From Thiogranum longum (GTDB lineage Bacteria > Pseudomonadota > Gammaproteobacteria > DSM-19610), in contig NZ_SMFX01000001.1 in the NCBI RefSeq assembly GCF_004339085.1, forward strand, positions 2,477,975 through 2,541,974: a stretch of DNA of 64,000 nt, given 5' to 3'. Position numbers and translations under genes: made by a program. The stretch's first letter is position 1. The number at the start of each line of letters is the position of its first letter. This document shows, piece after piece, positions 35,839-43,564 of this stretch. The notes beneath the pieces are model-generated. The model did no database searches and was not told the origin of the DNA. It was given only the letters and a program-made list of their open reading frames with translations.

Positions 35839-35874
35839 AAAAGGGACAAAAACTCAAGTTTTTGTCCCTTTTTT
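35839..35874 (+). terminator. Strong Rho-independent terminator after the cytochrome pair
   Basis: AAAAGGGACAAAAAC (35839-35853) is perfectly complementary to GTTTTTGTCCCTTTT across a TCAA loop, and the T run continues to 35874. The symmetry also allows it to work from the opposite strand. Confidence 0.96.
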
Positions 35875-35938
35875 CTTGACATATCCCGAAACCCTGCGAG
35901 ACTTGGCTAAATATGGCCCAAACGGGCAAGGAGTATCC

Positions 35939-36394
35939 TTGACGCAAGACTCGTTCACTCGTCTGCAGGCTACCGCCATTACCGGCCTGAGTGCGCGCCA
36001 ACTGGGTTACTGGCGCAAAACCGGGCTTGTGGCTCCCGCTGCTCGTACCCGCGGGGGGCATGCCCGCTACACCTTTACCGATCTTATTGCACTACGTGCT
36101 GCAAAACGTCTGCTTGATGCCAGCATCTCATTGCAACGCATTCGTAAATGCCTGCAGTCCCTTACGCATTTTCTACCCACGGCGGACCAGCCGCTGGTGG
36201 AGCTGTCGCTGGTGGTCACCGGCGACGTGGTTCTGGTTTTTCACGGTGAGCGCGCTTTTGATGCGCTGACGGGTCAGGAATGGGTCTTTCCTATCGCCGA
36301 GCTGGTGAAGGAAGTGGAGCAGTTGCAGCGGATTCAGCCACAACAAGGGGAATTGTTTCCTGCTGCTACAGAGAAACCGGAGAAATACGCCTGA
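35939..36394 (+). CDS. MerR-family transcriptional regulator
   Basis: The protein has a MerR helix-turn-helix near its N-terminus (ITGLSARQLGYWRKTGLVAP, then RTRGGHARYTFTDLIALRAAKRLLDASISLQRIRKCL). A C-terminal ~80-residue domain (VELSLVVTGDVVLVFHGERAFDALTGQEWVFPI) of unknown ligand follows. I chose the TTG at 35939 because AAGGAG lies 5 nt before it, giving 151 residues. The longer frame starts with a TTG in the terminator and has no ribosome site. The family usually acts at promoters with long spacers. It may control the genes just downstream or the cytochromes upstream. Confidence 0.8.
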   Translation: MTQDSFTRLQATAITGLSARQLGYWRKTGLVAPAARTRGGHARYTFTDLIALRAAKRLLDASISLQRIRKCLQSLTHFLPTADQPLVELSLVVTGDVVLVFHGERAFDALTGQEWVFPIAELVKEVEQLQRIQPQQGELFPAATEKPEKYA

Positions 36395-36491
36395 ACCAAT
36401 AACAGCAATACAGGCCTGGTAGTGGAGTGCCCGGACACTTCACGCTTGTCGCTTAGTGTGCGCTACGGCGCATCAGGACGGGAGACGACGC

Positions 36492-36578
36492 ATGAATATT
36501 ATGACTATCGCCAAATCGACCTGCCCGTCAAGGTACTACCGGCGACTGGCAGAAGCACTCATGCAGGCTACCGCGTAA
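36492..36578 (+). CDS. Possible 28-residue small ORF
   Basis: An ATG 7 nt after GGGAG opens a 28-codon frame (MNIMTIAKSTCPSRYYRRL...) ending at TAA, in the 200-base gap between the MerR-type gene and the CBM48 gene. It could be a leader peptide or chance. Nothing else is visible in this gap. Confidence 0.2.
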   Translation: MNIMTIAKSTCPSRYYRRLAEALMQATA

Positions 36579-36594
36579 CCCACAAAGACACATA

Positions 36595-36945
36595 ATGACA
36601 GTGAAACCAACCTCCCCCATAGCAACAGTCACTCTGACAGAGGATATGGCCATGAAAGAACATGCCGAACAGATAAGGCTCCAGATGGTCGTGCTGACCT
36701 TTGATGATATTGAATGCCATCGACTGCAGATTGCAGGTGACTTTAATGACTGGATTCCCGACCGGGATATCGAAACCCGCCATATCAACGGGCACTGGCA
36801 AAAGGTTTTTACCGCTGAACCCGGCGTCTATGAATACCGGCTGGTTATCGATGGAAAATGGCAGGCTGACCCGACCAACCCTGCTGAAATTCCCAACGAA
36901 CTGGGCGGCATCAACTCGCTGCTCCAGGTACCGGTGCACCACTGA
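36595..36945 (+). CDS. Stand-alone CBM48/AMPK-type glycogen-binding domain protein
   Basis: The 116-residue protein has an N-terminal tail (about 1-30) and then one CBM48/AMPK-beta carbohydrate-binding module: QIAGDFNDWIPDRDIETRHINGHWQKVFTAEPGVYEYRLVIDGKWQADPTNPAEIPNELGGINSLLQV. The GDFNDW and W-F-Y-x-Y-K/R-L-V-D-G-x-W pattern is that of isoamylase N-domains and AMPK beta. No glycogen enzyme is seen nearby. The stop overlaps the next gene's ATG (TGATG), so they are translationally coupled. A scaffold or sensor role for stored glucan is inference. Confidence 0.88.
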   Translation: MTVKPTSPIATVTLTEDMAMKEHAEQIRLQMVVLTFDDIECHRLQIAGDFNDWIPDRDIETRHINGHWQKVFTAEPGVYEYRLVIDGKWQADPTNPAEIPNELGGINSLLQVPVHH

Positions 36946-37628
36946 TGACCACTCATCTCAGCCCTGTGTGGCAACGCAAAGCCGCTTCCTCCGATCGTCT
37001 GGCACGCATCAGCGCACGCTTTCTCAGTGACATCCCGGAAACCCCGGGCAGCGAGGGCACTTGCCAGACGATCCCTTTTCTTCTCGACAATGCCGGTCAG
37101 AGCTGGGTGACTCATGACCTCTGCCAGGTACTCAGCCAGCGTGGACACAAGAGTATGCTATGCCATCTGGATGAGCCATGGACCGGGGAACCACGCGATT
37201 TATCGAGCGAGCCTGGCGCTCGCACAAAAGGAAACCGTTACTGCCTGGTACCCGTAACATCGGTAGAAACCGTCAGGGCAGCACGCTTTGACCACATAGT
37301 ATTGCTGGTGCCAGCCAGCCTCGAGGGTGTACGTGCAGCCTACCGGCGCATCAAGCTTCTGAACGAGGAGCAGCCCGTTGAAACCGGCATAGTTATCGTA
37401 GGCCCACGTGACCAGCATGCCGCCTGGCGTTACTTCCGAAAACTGGCCGTCGCTTCGTTACGCTACCTTGATGTACCGCTCCTGAACCTGGGCTTCCTGC
37501 CCGAACAGGTCATGCCACAGCATGGTCCGGTCAATCACCACCGCAAGAATTTCCTTGCCCGCATCAGTGAGCGACTGGTTCGCATCGGCTTCTACCTGAC
37601 AGCGTCAGATCGTTCTGCAACAGGATAA
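36945..37628 (+). CDS. Unrecognised protein resembling MinD/FlhG without P-loop
   Basis: The 227-residue protein has no firm match. Its pattern recalls the MinD/FlhG (FleN) ATPases: a first strand and helix TIPFLLDNAGQSWVTHDLCQVLSQRGHKSMLCHLD where a Walker A (GKGGVGKT) would sit, a DHIVLLVPASLEGVRAAYRRIKLLNEE segment like the post-switch region, and YFRKLAVASLRYLDVPLLNLGFLPEQ like the C-terminal part. The P-loop lysines are gone (NAGQSW), so it should not hydrolyse ATP in that way. Coupling to a CBM48 gene before and an unknown gene after (6 bases) suggests a three-protein unit. The relationship is a tentative reading of short patterns. Confidence 0.6.
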   Translation: MTTHLSPVWQRKAASSDRLARISARFLSDIPETPGSEGTCQTIPFLLDNAGQSWVTHDLCQVLSQRGHKSMLCHLDEPWTGEPRDLSSEPGARTKGNRYCLVPVTSVETVRAARFDHIVLLVPASLEGVRAAYRRIKLLNEEQPVETGIVIVGPRDQHAAWRYFRKLAVASLRYLDVPLLNLGFLPEQVMPQHGPVNHHRKNFLARISERLVRIGFYLTASDRSATG

Positions 37629-37634
37629 GACCTT

Positions 37635-38231
37635 ATGAAGTTATGCATCGAGACCGCTGAAACCTGTGACTGCGAAGAACTGCGCACACTGATTATCGAT
37701 GCAGCAGAGCAGCTACTGGGTACGGGTAATACCCTGCTGGAAGCAAAACTGCCGTGGGATGGACATCCTGTCATGTTCGCCGATGCCGAGGGACACCCGG
37801 TGCTGGTCAGCTTCGATCCGGAACAAAGTCAGGCGGCGCTGTTGAATGGTCTGAAAACCAGTGAACAACTCTCCAATGCACTTCCCTGGGTCAACCAGGT
37901 CTATGAGGCGCTGGGAAATCAGCAACTGCCTGTGCGCCTGATTATTGTAAGCCAGGACTACCCGCCCGGTTGCGAGACCATTCTCTCAGACTGCCCACAG
38001 CTTACCCTGTACCGCTACCGGACGCTCAGCATCAATGGTGAAACCGGACTCTGGCTGGAGCAAGCCAACAGTCCGCCCGTCAATACGTCGACAGGCAATG
38101 CAGCACCGCGGGCTATTTCTGAAAGCACTCCGTCTGCAGTGCCGGCAGAGCCAGCGTCACCACCGCTCACCACGGGTAATGAACTTCCGCCACTGAGTGA
38201 TGAAGAGTCCGCCTTCTTCCAGCAGCTCTGA
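37635..38231 (+). CDS. Hypothetical protein in the CBM48 operon
   Basis: I do not recognise this 198-residue protein. The first 140 residues look folded: a helix (CEELRTLIIDAAEQLLGTGNTLLEAKL), strands HPVMFADAEGHPVLVSFD, a helix QAALLNGLKTSEQL and RLIIVSQDYPPG. This order of helix, paired strands and helix resembles a PD-(D/E)XK-like core, but the D...ExK catalytic set is not clear. Residues 150-190 are a Pro/Ser/Thr-rich linker ending in the short DEESAFFQQL tail, perhaps a docking peptide. It follows the pseudo-MinD-like gene by 6 bases and is the last gene of the run. Confidence 0.6.
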   Translation: MKLCIETAETCDCEELRTLIIDAAEQLLGTGNTLLEAKLPWDGHPVMFADAEGHPVLVSFDPEQSQAALLNGLKTSEQLSNALPWVNQVYEALGNQQLPVRLIIVSQDYPPGCETILSDCPQLTLYRYRTLSINGETGLWLEQANSPPVNTSTGNAAPRAISESTPSAVPAEPASPPLTTGNELPPLSDEESAFFQQL

Positions 38232-38245
38232 AACAGACAAAGGCT

Positions 38246-38890
38246 TCAGGCAGCAAGCTGTGCGATCAGTTCATCCTGTCGCGAATCAAGTACCTGCATC
38301 ATCTGTTCACGCCGGGTACCCACTGCCTCAAACCAATCCATTACCGGCAACTGCAATGCCTCCAGCTGCGCAACAAGATTATCGACACGCCGGGGCATAT
38401 TTGCCAGCGTTGCTGCACGTTTCGATGGTGACATCGCATTGAGCACCTTACGTAACTCAGACAGGCCAAAGGCAACGTGATCAAGCTCATCCTGAAGCGG
38501 GATACGTAATGATTCACGGGTGCCGGGGTCTGCAAGTGGAACAACCTGTTCTACAGCCTGCGAGCCGAGTGCCTCGATCACCAGGTAAAGGTCGGTAAGA
38601 AAATCCACCCACTCAAGCTCACGAAAACGGGTATGCAGGCGATCAAGCTCTACGGAAGGTATAACCGGTTGAGGGTCAATCCCAAGCTTGCTTATCCAGT
38701 CATTCTGGATACTGACATGCCGGCATTCATCGCCGACCTGCTTTGCGAGACCCATACGCGCCTCAGTATCGGGCGCCGTGGCAATACGCGCCGCACACAC
38801 TTCCATGATGAATTGATCAACCTGAGTGTAGAGTACAAGCAAATGCCCCATTGCACGGGCATATGCCGGGTCATAGTGGATAGTATTCAT
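38246..38890 (-). CDS. Ferritin-like diiron protein
   Basis: The 214-residue helical protein has two (D/E)ExxH metal motifs: GDECRHV (about residues 53-59), preceded by a Glu in FIMEVCA, and QDELDHVAFG (about 133-142), preceded by a Glu in LVIEALG. This is the four-helix ferritin-like/diiron oxygenase arrangement. Substrate unknown; it is not a ferritin by length. The ATG at 38890 follows CAGGAGAACGCAT and is preferred over one 33 bases upstream. It is convergent with the CBM48 operon, 14 bases from its last stop. Confidence 0.82.
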   Translation of the reverse strand: MNTIHYDPAYARAMGHLLVLYTQVDQFIMEVCAARIATAPDTEARMGLAKQVGDECRHVSIQNDWISKLGIDPQPVIPSVELDRLHTRFRELEWVDFLTDLYLVIEALGSQAVEQVVPLADPGTRESLRIPLQDELDHVAFGLSELRKVLNAMSPSKRAATLANMPRRVDNLVAQLEALQLPVMDWFEAVGTRREQMMQVLDSRQDELIAQLAA

Positions 38891-38980
38891 ATGCGTTCTC
38901 CTGGGATTAATGCAGACCAGCAACTAACACACCCCCGACATTGAGTCGGGGCCGGGAACACAGATTATTGCGCCAGAGCG

Positions 38981-39079
38981 TTAACCGCCTGTAGACATGA
39001 GTGCCGTAACGAACAGCACCCATGCAATGGAAGCAATGAACAGCGCAGAAATACGACTCTTGATATTATAGTGATCCAT
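38981..39079 (-). CDS. Small single-pass membrane protein (32 residues)
   Basis: A 32-residue frame starts MDHYNIKSRISALFIASIAW and continues VLFVTALMSTGG: a basic N-terminus, one 17-20-residue membrane helix and a tiny polar end. AAGGAG lies 8 nt before the ATG, which is why I accept this start over an upstream frame to 39211. It lies upstream of the diiron gene on the same strand; an imperfect hairpin (CCCCGAC/GTCGGGG, 38933-38951) separates them. Function unknown. Confidence 0.6.
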   Translation of the reverse strand: MDHYNIKSRISALFIASIAWVLFVTALMSTGG

Positions 39080-39214
39080 TTCTTGCTCCTTGCGGTAATT
39101 AGTGAGAGCAAACTCCTGTAATATAACGCCGTAGTCTGAAATCAACGGCCGGGGACAGTCCTGCCTTGTTCCCGTTGTATACGGTTTATCGCAAAGTCCT
39201 GCCGGGTTCAACCG

Positions 39215-39874
39215 ATGTTTGCTGAAAGTGCGAAAAGGTGTCTGGTTTTAGCGACAGTTATGCTGTCAGCAAGTGTTTTCGCGCGCGCCCCCTGCACCAG
39301 TCTCCCTGCTGACCCGGGCTGGCGAAGTGTGTTTTCCGACGATATTTTGACAATTTTTACGCCTGCCAGGGCCTCAGAGAGTCCTCAGTTGGTGGCCAGA
39401 ATCACCTGGCCAGCCAAACCGGAACATCTGTATAAAATCATCTGGGACTATGCTTCGTTTCGTGAACACGTACCCCACGTCAGGAAAAGTGAAGTCCTGC
39501 TGAGTACAGGGCACCGCAAATGGATCTACCAACAACTGGATTTACCCGGCCCCATGCAGGACCGGCACTACATACTGGAAAGTGCCAATAATGATAGCCA
39601 GCCGGCACTTCAACGCTATCGGGTTACATGGCAATTAAGTGACCGATTCGAGCTGCCAGCAAGTCAATTAGTACGACCCGCTGAATTCTCCGGTTGCTGG
39701 AGTATCCAGCCGGGCAGTGCAGGTGGGCTGGATGCGCTGTATCACATCAGACTGGATCCGGGAGGTCATGTACCTCACTGGATGGCACGGGCCGGAATGC
39801 GTCGCTATGCAAGAGAATTAATGAAACGTTTGCATACATTACTTCAAGCGCCTGAAGCCAGTAATTTGCCATAA
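39215..39874 (+). CDS. Secreted START/SRPBCC-like lipid-binding domain protein
   Basis: The 219-residue protein has a signal peptide ([17 protein letters not shown]). A START-like domain follows ([36 protein letters not shown], about residues 64-99; [10 protein letters not shown]; and a C-terminal helix [21 protein letters not shown]). These proteins hold a hydrophobic ligand, and similar exported forms are common in gammaproteobacteria. The role is unknown. It overlaps the convergent macro-domain gene by 31 bases. Confidence 0.8.
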   Translation: MFAESAKRCLVLATVMLSASVFARAPCTSLPADPGWRSVFSDDILTIFTPARASESPQLVARITWPAKPEHLYKIIWDYASFREHVPHVRKSEVLLSTGHRKWIYQQLDLPGPMQDRHYILESANNDSQPALQRYRVTWQLSDRFELPASQLVRPAEFSGCWSIQPGSAGGLDALYHIRLDPGGHVPHWMARAGMRRYARELMKRLHTLLQAPEASNLP

Positions 39875-40347
39875 TACCCGGCATCTGACCGGGAAAAACA
39901 ACAAGCCACAATTCGCTCGAACTGTTTTTCATGGCGTTGCATCACAGATACAGCAATTTGTGCCGCTTCTCCGAAAGGGTAACCGTATACACCCGTACTG
40001 ATCGACGGAAATGCAATCGAGCGAACGCCATACTCAAGCGCAAGTCGAAAACTGTTTTCATAGCAGCGCTCCAGCAACAAGGCCTCATCTGAATCACCGC
40101 CTTGCCATACTGGACCCACAGTATGAATCACCCAGTTTACCGGCAGGGAAAACCCCGGTGTGATACGCGCCTCTCCAACAGGACACCCGCCAAGGTTTCG
40201 GCAGAATTCCAGTAACCGGGGCCCGGCTGCACGCTGAATTGCACCATCGACACCACCGCCGCCGAGCAGAGTTTCATTGGCAGCGTTTACGATTGCATCT
40301 ATTTCCAGTGTTGTAATATCTTGTTTTATAACATCAATCATGATCAA
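39844..40347 (-). CDS. Macro-domain protein (O-acetyl-ADP-ribose deacetylase type)
   Basis: The 167-residue protein is a single MacroD/YmdB-type macro domain that removes ADP-ribose or O-acetyl-ADP-ribose. Signatures are [24 protein letters not shown] (about residues 20-43), [24 protein letters not shown] (about 58-81) and [18 protein letters not shown] (about 111-128). The second Met (codon 3) could be the start. The two Nudix enzymes at 14296-15386 could process released ADP-ribose. Confidence 0.93.
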   Translation of the reverse strand: MIMIDVIKQDITTLEIDAIVNAANETLLGGGGVDGAIQRAAGPRLLEFCRNLGGCPVGEARITPGFSLPVNWVIHTVGPVWQGGDSDEALLLERCYENSFRLALEYGVRSIAFPSISTGVYGYPFGEAAQIAVSVMQRHEKQFERIVACCFSRSDAGYYGKLLASGA

Positions 40348-40373
40348 CCGGGCAGTTGTTCAGTAAACCACCT

Positions 40374-42806
40374 TCAGGCAATCTGCGAACCGGATTTGTT
40401 GTCTGCGTCAGGCAGCATGGGCTCGGGTTTGTGGATACCATAGCCCTGGGCATAATCCACACCAATGTGATTCAACTGTTCAAGTATCTCGTCATTTTCG
40501 ACAAATTCTGCAATCGTCTTCATACCCATCACCTGGCCGATCTCGTTAATCGATTTTACCATGGCGCGGTCGATAGGGTCGTCGACCATGTCTCTCACGA
40601 ACATTCCGTCAATCTTCAAAAAATCGACATCAAGATTTTTCAGGTAGGCGAACGATGACAACCCGGAACCAAAATCGTCCAGTGCGAACCTGCAACCACG
40701 CGCCTTGAGCGTGGAGATAAAACGCCTGGCAACGGCAAGATTTGAAATTGCCGCTGTTTCTGTGATTTCGAAACACAGTTTATCTGCTGGTAATGGATGA
40801 GCATCAAGCTGTGACTCGACATAATCCAGAAAATGCTCATCTGCCAGCGTATGGCCAGATACATTTATACTGCACAAGCTGAGCGATCTGCGTTCGGAAG
40901 GGTGCTCGTCCAGCCATGTCAGTACATTACGCAAAACCCAGCGGTCGATGTTGGGCGAAACACCATAACGTTCTGCTGCCGGCAAAAATGCGCCGGGTGG
41001 TACCAACCGGCCTTCCTCATCACGCATACGAATCAGCACTTCAAAATGCTCCCCCGTCTCTGCCTCGGCATCAAGCGGGACAATTCTTTGTCGGTACAAC
41101 CGGAAGCGGTTTTCTTCCAGGCCACGCACTATGCGTGACACCCACTGAACCTCGCTGTAGCGGCGTTGTGCATCGGTGTCATCATGCCGGTACATTTCGA
41201 TACGATTCCGCCCGCCATCCTTGGCTGCATAGCACGCTATATCCGCCACACTGAGAAGATCCATTACAGAGCTGTTATGTTCGTCCACCTCGACCATGCC
41301 AATACTGACACCAACAACGAAAGTATTACTGTCCCAGACAAAACGGAAATCCGTCACAGCACGACGCAGGTTTTCGGCTATCTGATAAGCCACCTTGCTG
41401 TCACACCCGACAAGGAAGACACCGAACTCGTCTCCACCGAGGCGAGCCAGCACATCACTGTTGCGCAATTCTTCTGCCAGGATAACAGCCAGCTGCCTGA
41501 GGAGCTGGTCACCTGCAACATGACCACTGGTGTCATTCACCACCTTGAACTGGTCAAGGTCAAGGTACAGCAATACACAGGTCTGTTCCTTGACGCTCGC
41601 TCTTGCTATCTCAAGACTGACAATACGCTCGAACTCGGTACGATTAACCAGTCCGGTGAGGCTGTCGTGCTTCGCCTGGAAAGATAGTTCTTTTGCCATG
41701 CGTCGCGCTTCCGTCACATCACGAATCACCATAACAGCACCTGCAACCGAACCACTGCGGTCCCACATAGGTGCCGCATTGACTGACACGGGAATCTGTT
41801 CACCGGATGTATTTATCAGGGTAACTCCCGGCTCGGCCGGTATTGCCCTTGCTTCCCACAGGGCACGCTGGCAAATTGGCATGCGTATCTTTGAATCACC
41901 CTCCTTTACCAGGTTCACTATATCGATCATCGAACGCCCTTTGGCCTGCTCAAGCCTGAGCTGCAACAATTGCTCGGCGCTGCTGTTCATGTAGGAGACC
42001 CGTCCTTTCTCGTCACAGGCAACAACCCCATCAATAATTGATTCCAGTGTCACGTGGAAATGCTTGAGAGTCTCCTCCAGGGTTTCACTGGATTCCTGAA
42101 CCCGCTCCATCATTCGATTAAAACCCTCGAACAGTTGGCCAATCTCGTTTTTCTCGCGTGTTCCGACACGCAGTGTGTAGTCGCCGGTCACCGAAACTCT
42201 CTCGAACGCCTGCGCAAGGCGTTGTACCGGCTCACTGAAAGCACGCTGGAAGCGCACAGCAACAAGGAGCATCAACAACACCAGCATCGGAGCGAGCAGG
42301 AATATCAGCTTGTAATAACCCTGTATTCTCGCCTTGTACGGGAGCAACGAAAAACGCACATAAACCGCACCATACGGCTTGCCGCTGTAACGTACGGGAG
42401 ACAACACTTCCAGGTAGTCAGGGTGATAACGGATATCCATAATCTGGTAGCTTGGCACCGGAACCGGCTCGACGCCTTTCTTCATATAGCCGAAGCGAAA
42501 CTGCTCGTTCTGGTCATAGAGATATGCGGCCAGCACATCGGGAAAGGCTTCAAGCCGAGAAACAGTGTCTGCTGCAACATCCGGCGAATCCAGCAAAAGC
42601 ACCTTGATGAAATCCTGACTCAACACTTCGATAACGGATGTCAGTCCATTTTCCGCCTCATCCTGGATTGCACGACTACCCAGGTAGATCATCATTGCAG
42701 ACATGGCGACAGCAACAATCAGGGAAGCCGAGAAAATCGCAAGGATTAAACGGTTTCGTACAGAAACTCGCTGCAGGTAATCCACTATTCTTTCAAATAA
42801 AGTCAT
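40374..42806 (-). CDS. Membrane GGDEF-EAL protein with HAMP and PAS domains
   Basis: The 810-residue protein has two membrane helices flanking a periplasmic region (about residues 20-185), a HAMP domain (about 190-245), a PAS domain (about 260-375), a GGDEF domain (about 380-540) and an EAL domain (about 560-800). GGDEF is intact in LARLGGDEFGVF with the inhibitory site RNSD five residues earlier. EAL has EVLIR, INVSG, DDFGSGLSSF and LKIDGMFV, so it may be a bifunctional c-di-GMP enzyme. The C-terminal end is close to the macro-domain gene's start (26 bases). Confidence 0.93.
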   Translation of the reverse strand: MTLFERIVDYLQRVSVRNRLILAIFSASLIVAVAMSAMMIYLGSRAIQDEAENGLTSVIEVLSQDFIKVLLLDSPDVAADTVSRLEAFPDVLAAYLYDQNEQFRFGYMKKGVEPVPVPSYQIMDIRYHPDYLEVLSPVRYSGKPYGAVYVRFSLLPYKARIQGYYKLIFLLAPMLVLLMLLVAVRFQRAFSEPVQRLAQAFERVSVTGDYTLRVGTREKNEIGQLFEGFNRMMERVQESSETLEETLKHFHVTLESIIDGVVACDEKGRVSYMNSSAEQLLQLRLEQAKGRSMIDIVNLVKEGDSKIRMPICQRALWEARAIPAEPGVTLINTSGEQIPVSVNAAPMWDRSGSVAGAVMVIRDVTEARRMAKELSFQAKHDSLTGLVNRTEFERIVSLEIARASVKEQTCVLLYLDLDQFKVVNDTSGHVAGDQLLRQLAVILAEELRNSDVLARLGGDEFGVFLVGCDSKVAYQIAENLRRAVTDFRFVWDSNTFVVGVSIGMVEVDEHNSSVMDLLSVADIACYAAKDGGRNRIEMYRHDDTDAQRRYSEVQWVSRIVRGLEENRFRLYRQRIVPLDAEAETGEHFEVLIRMRDEEGRLVPPGAFLPAAERYGVSPNIDRWVLRNVLTWLDEHPSERRSLSLCSINVSGHTLADEHFLDYVESQLDAHPLPADKLCFEITETAAISNLAVARRFISTLKARGCRFALDDFGSGLSSFAYLKNLDVDFLKIDGMFVRDMVDDPIDRAMVKSINEIGQVMGMKTIAEFVENDEILEQLNHIGVDYAQGYGIHKPEPMLPDADNKSGSQIA

Positions 42807-43178
42807 TAATCCGGTACAGATTCCGCAGGTTTGCGCTTGTCCAGGACATTATTTTCTATTGGTAAGCGGGGAGTTAGCAGCAAGGTCCACGTGTGACCAT
42901 GTGTTTCAAGGACCCGGTAAACCCGGGCAATCTGCTTCTTTTGCTAGAGGTCATATCTGAAATCCCTGATCTTCTTCAATGCACCAATCCTTGACGCGAC
43001 ACACCGCTCCAGTCACGGGATGCCTGACGTTATGATTCGATGTACCAGGCAGTTCAACAAGTATAGACTATCGTTATAAGCTTTCGTAATCAAAAAGGAA
43101 ATTCGTTTCCGGAAAGCTAAAATCAACAGGAAATCCGTCAGTCACTCAACTACAATAACGGCTGGATAACGAGGAGAG
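42807..43178. other. Divergent intergenic region, no gene seen
   Basis: 372 bases between the divergent GGDEF-EAL gene and the gene at 43179. CCCGG/CCGGG around TAAAC forms a small hairpin near 42913-42930 with no T tail. TTATAA near 43074 may be a -10 box for the plus-strand gene. Nothing else was recognised. Confidence 0.4.
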
Positions 43179-43499
43179 ATGGATATGCCATCAGAAGAAT
43201 CAATGCCAAAATGGGATGTCGCTCTGGCGGCCATGGCCAGCGATGCCTGTAAACAGAAAGCCGCGCCACTGACACTCGACGACTTTCATCAACTGGCTGC
43301 CGGGCACGCGATCCGTCTGGATGACATCATGGAAACCGTGTTCCTGCTGGTTATAAATAATAAATGGCGCTACACCGATGCATCCGGCAATGAACAACAG
43401 CTTGACCAGGACACGCTGGACAGGCTCTATGTCAAACGCCGCTTGTCTGAAAAAGATCTCGCCACATTCAATGGTGGCTGGGAGCCGCGTCAGACATAA
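43179..43499 (+). CDS. Conserved hypothetical protein
   Basis: The 106-residue protein is not recognised. It is largely helical, with MPKWDVALAAMASDACKQKAAPLTLDDFHQLAAGHAIRLDDIMETVFLLVINNKWRYTDASG showing two helices and a short strand that could be a winged-helix-like fold. GAGGAG lies before codons 1 and 3; codon 3 (43185) has the better spacing. It is a single gene convergent with the cardiolipin synthase. Function unknown. Confidence 0.6.
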   Translation: MDMPSEESMPKWDVALAAMASDACKQKAAPLTLDDFHQLAAGHAIRLDDIMETVFLLVINNKWRYTDASGNEQQLDQDTLDRLYVKRRLSEKDLATFNGGWEPRQT

Positions 43500-43564
43500 G
43501 GTATACCTGTCAAATCCCCGTCGATACGCCAGGCTGGCAGGAAAACGAACCGCGCGGAACGTTC

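Noticed and set aside
42913..42930. Terminator in the 42807-43178 gap
   Set aside because: Only a 5-bp stem, and no T tract follows on either strand.
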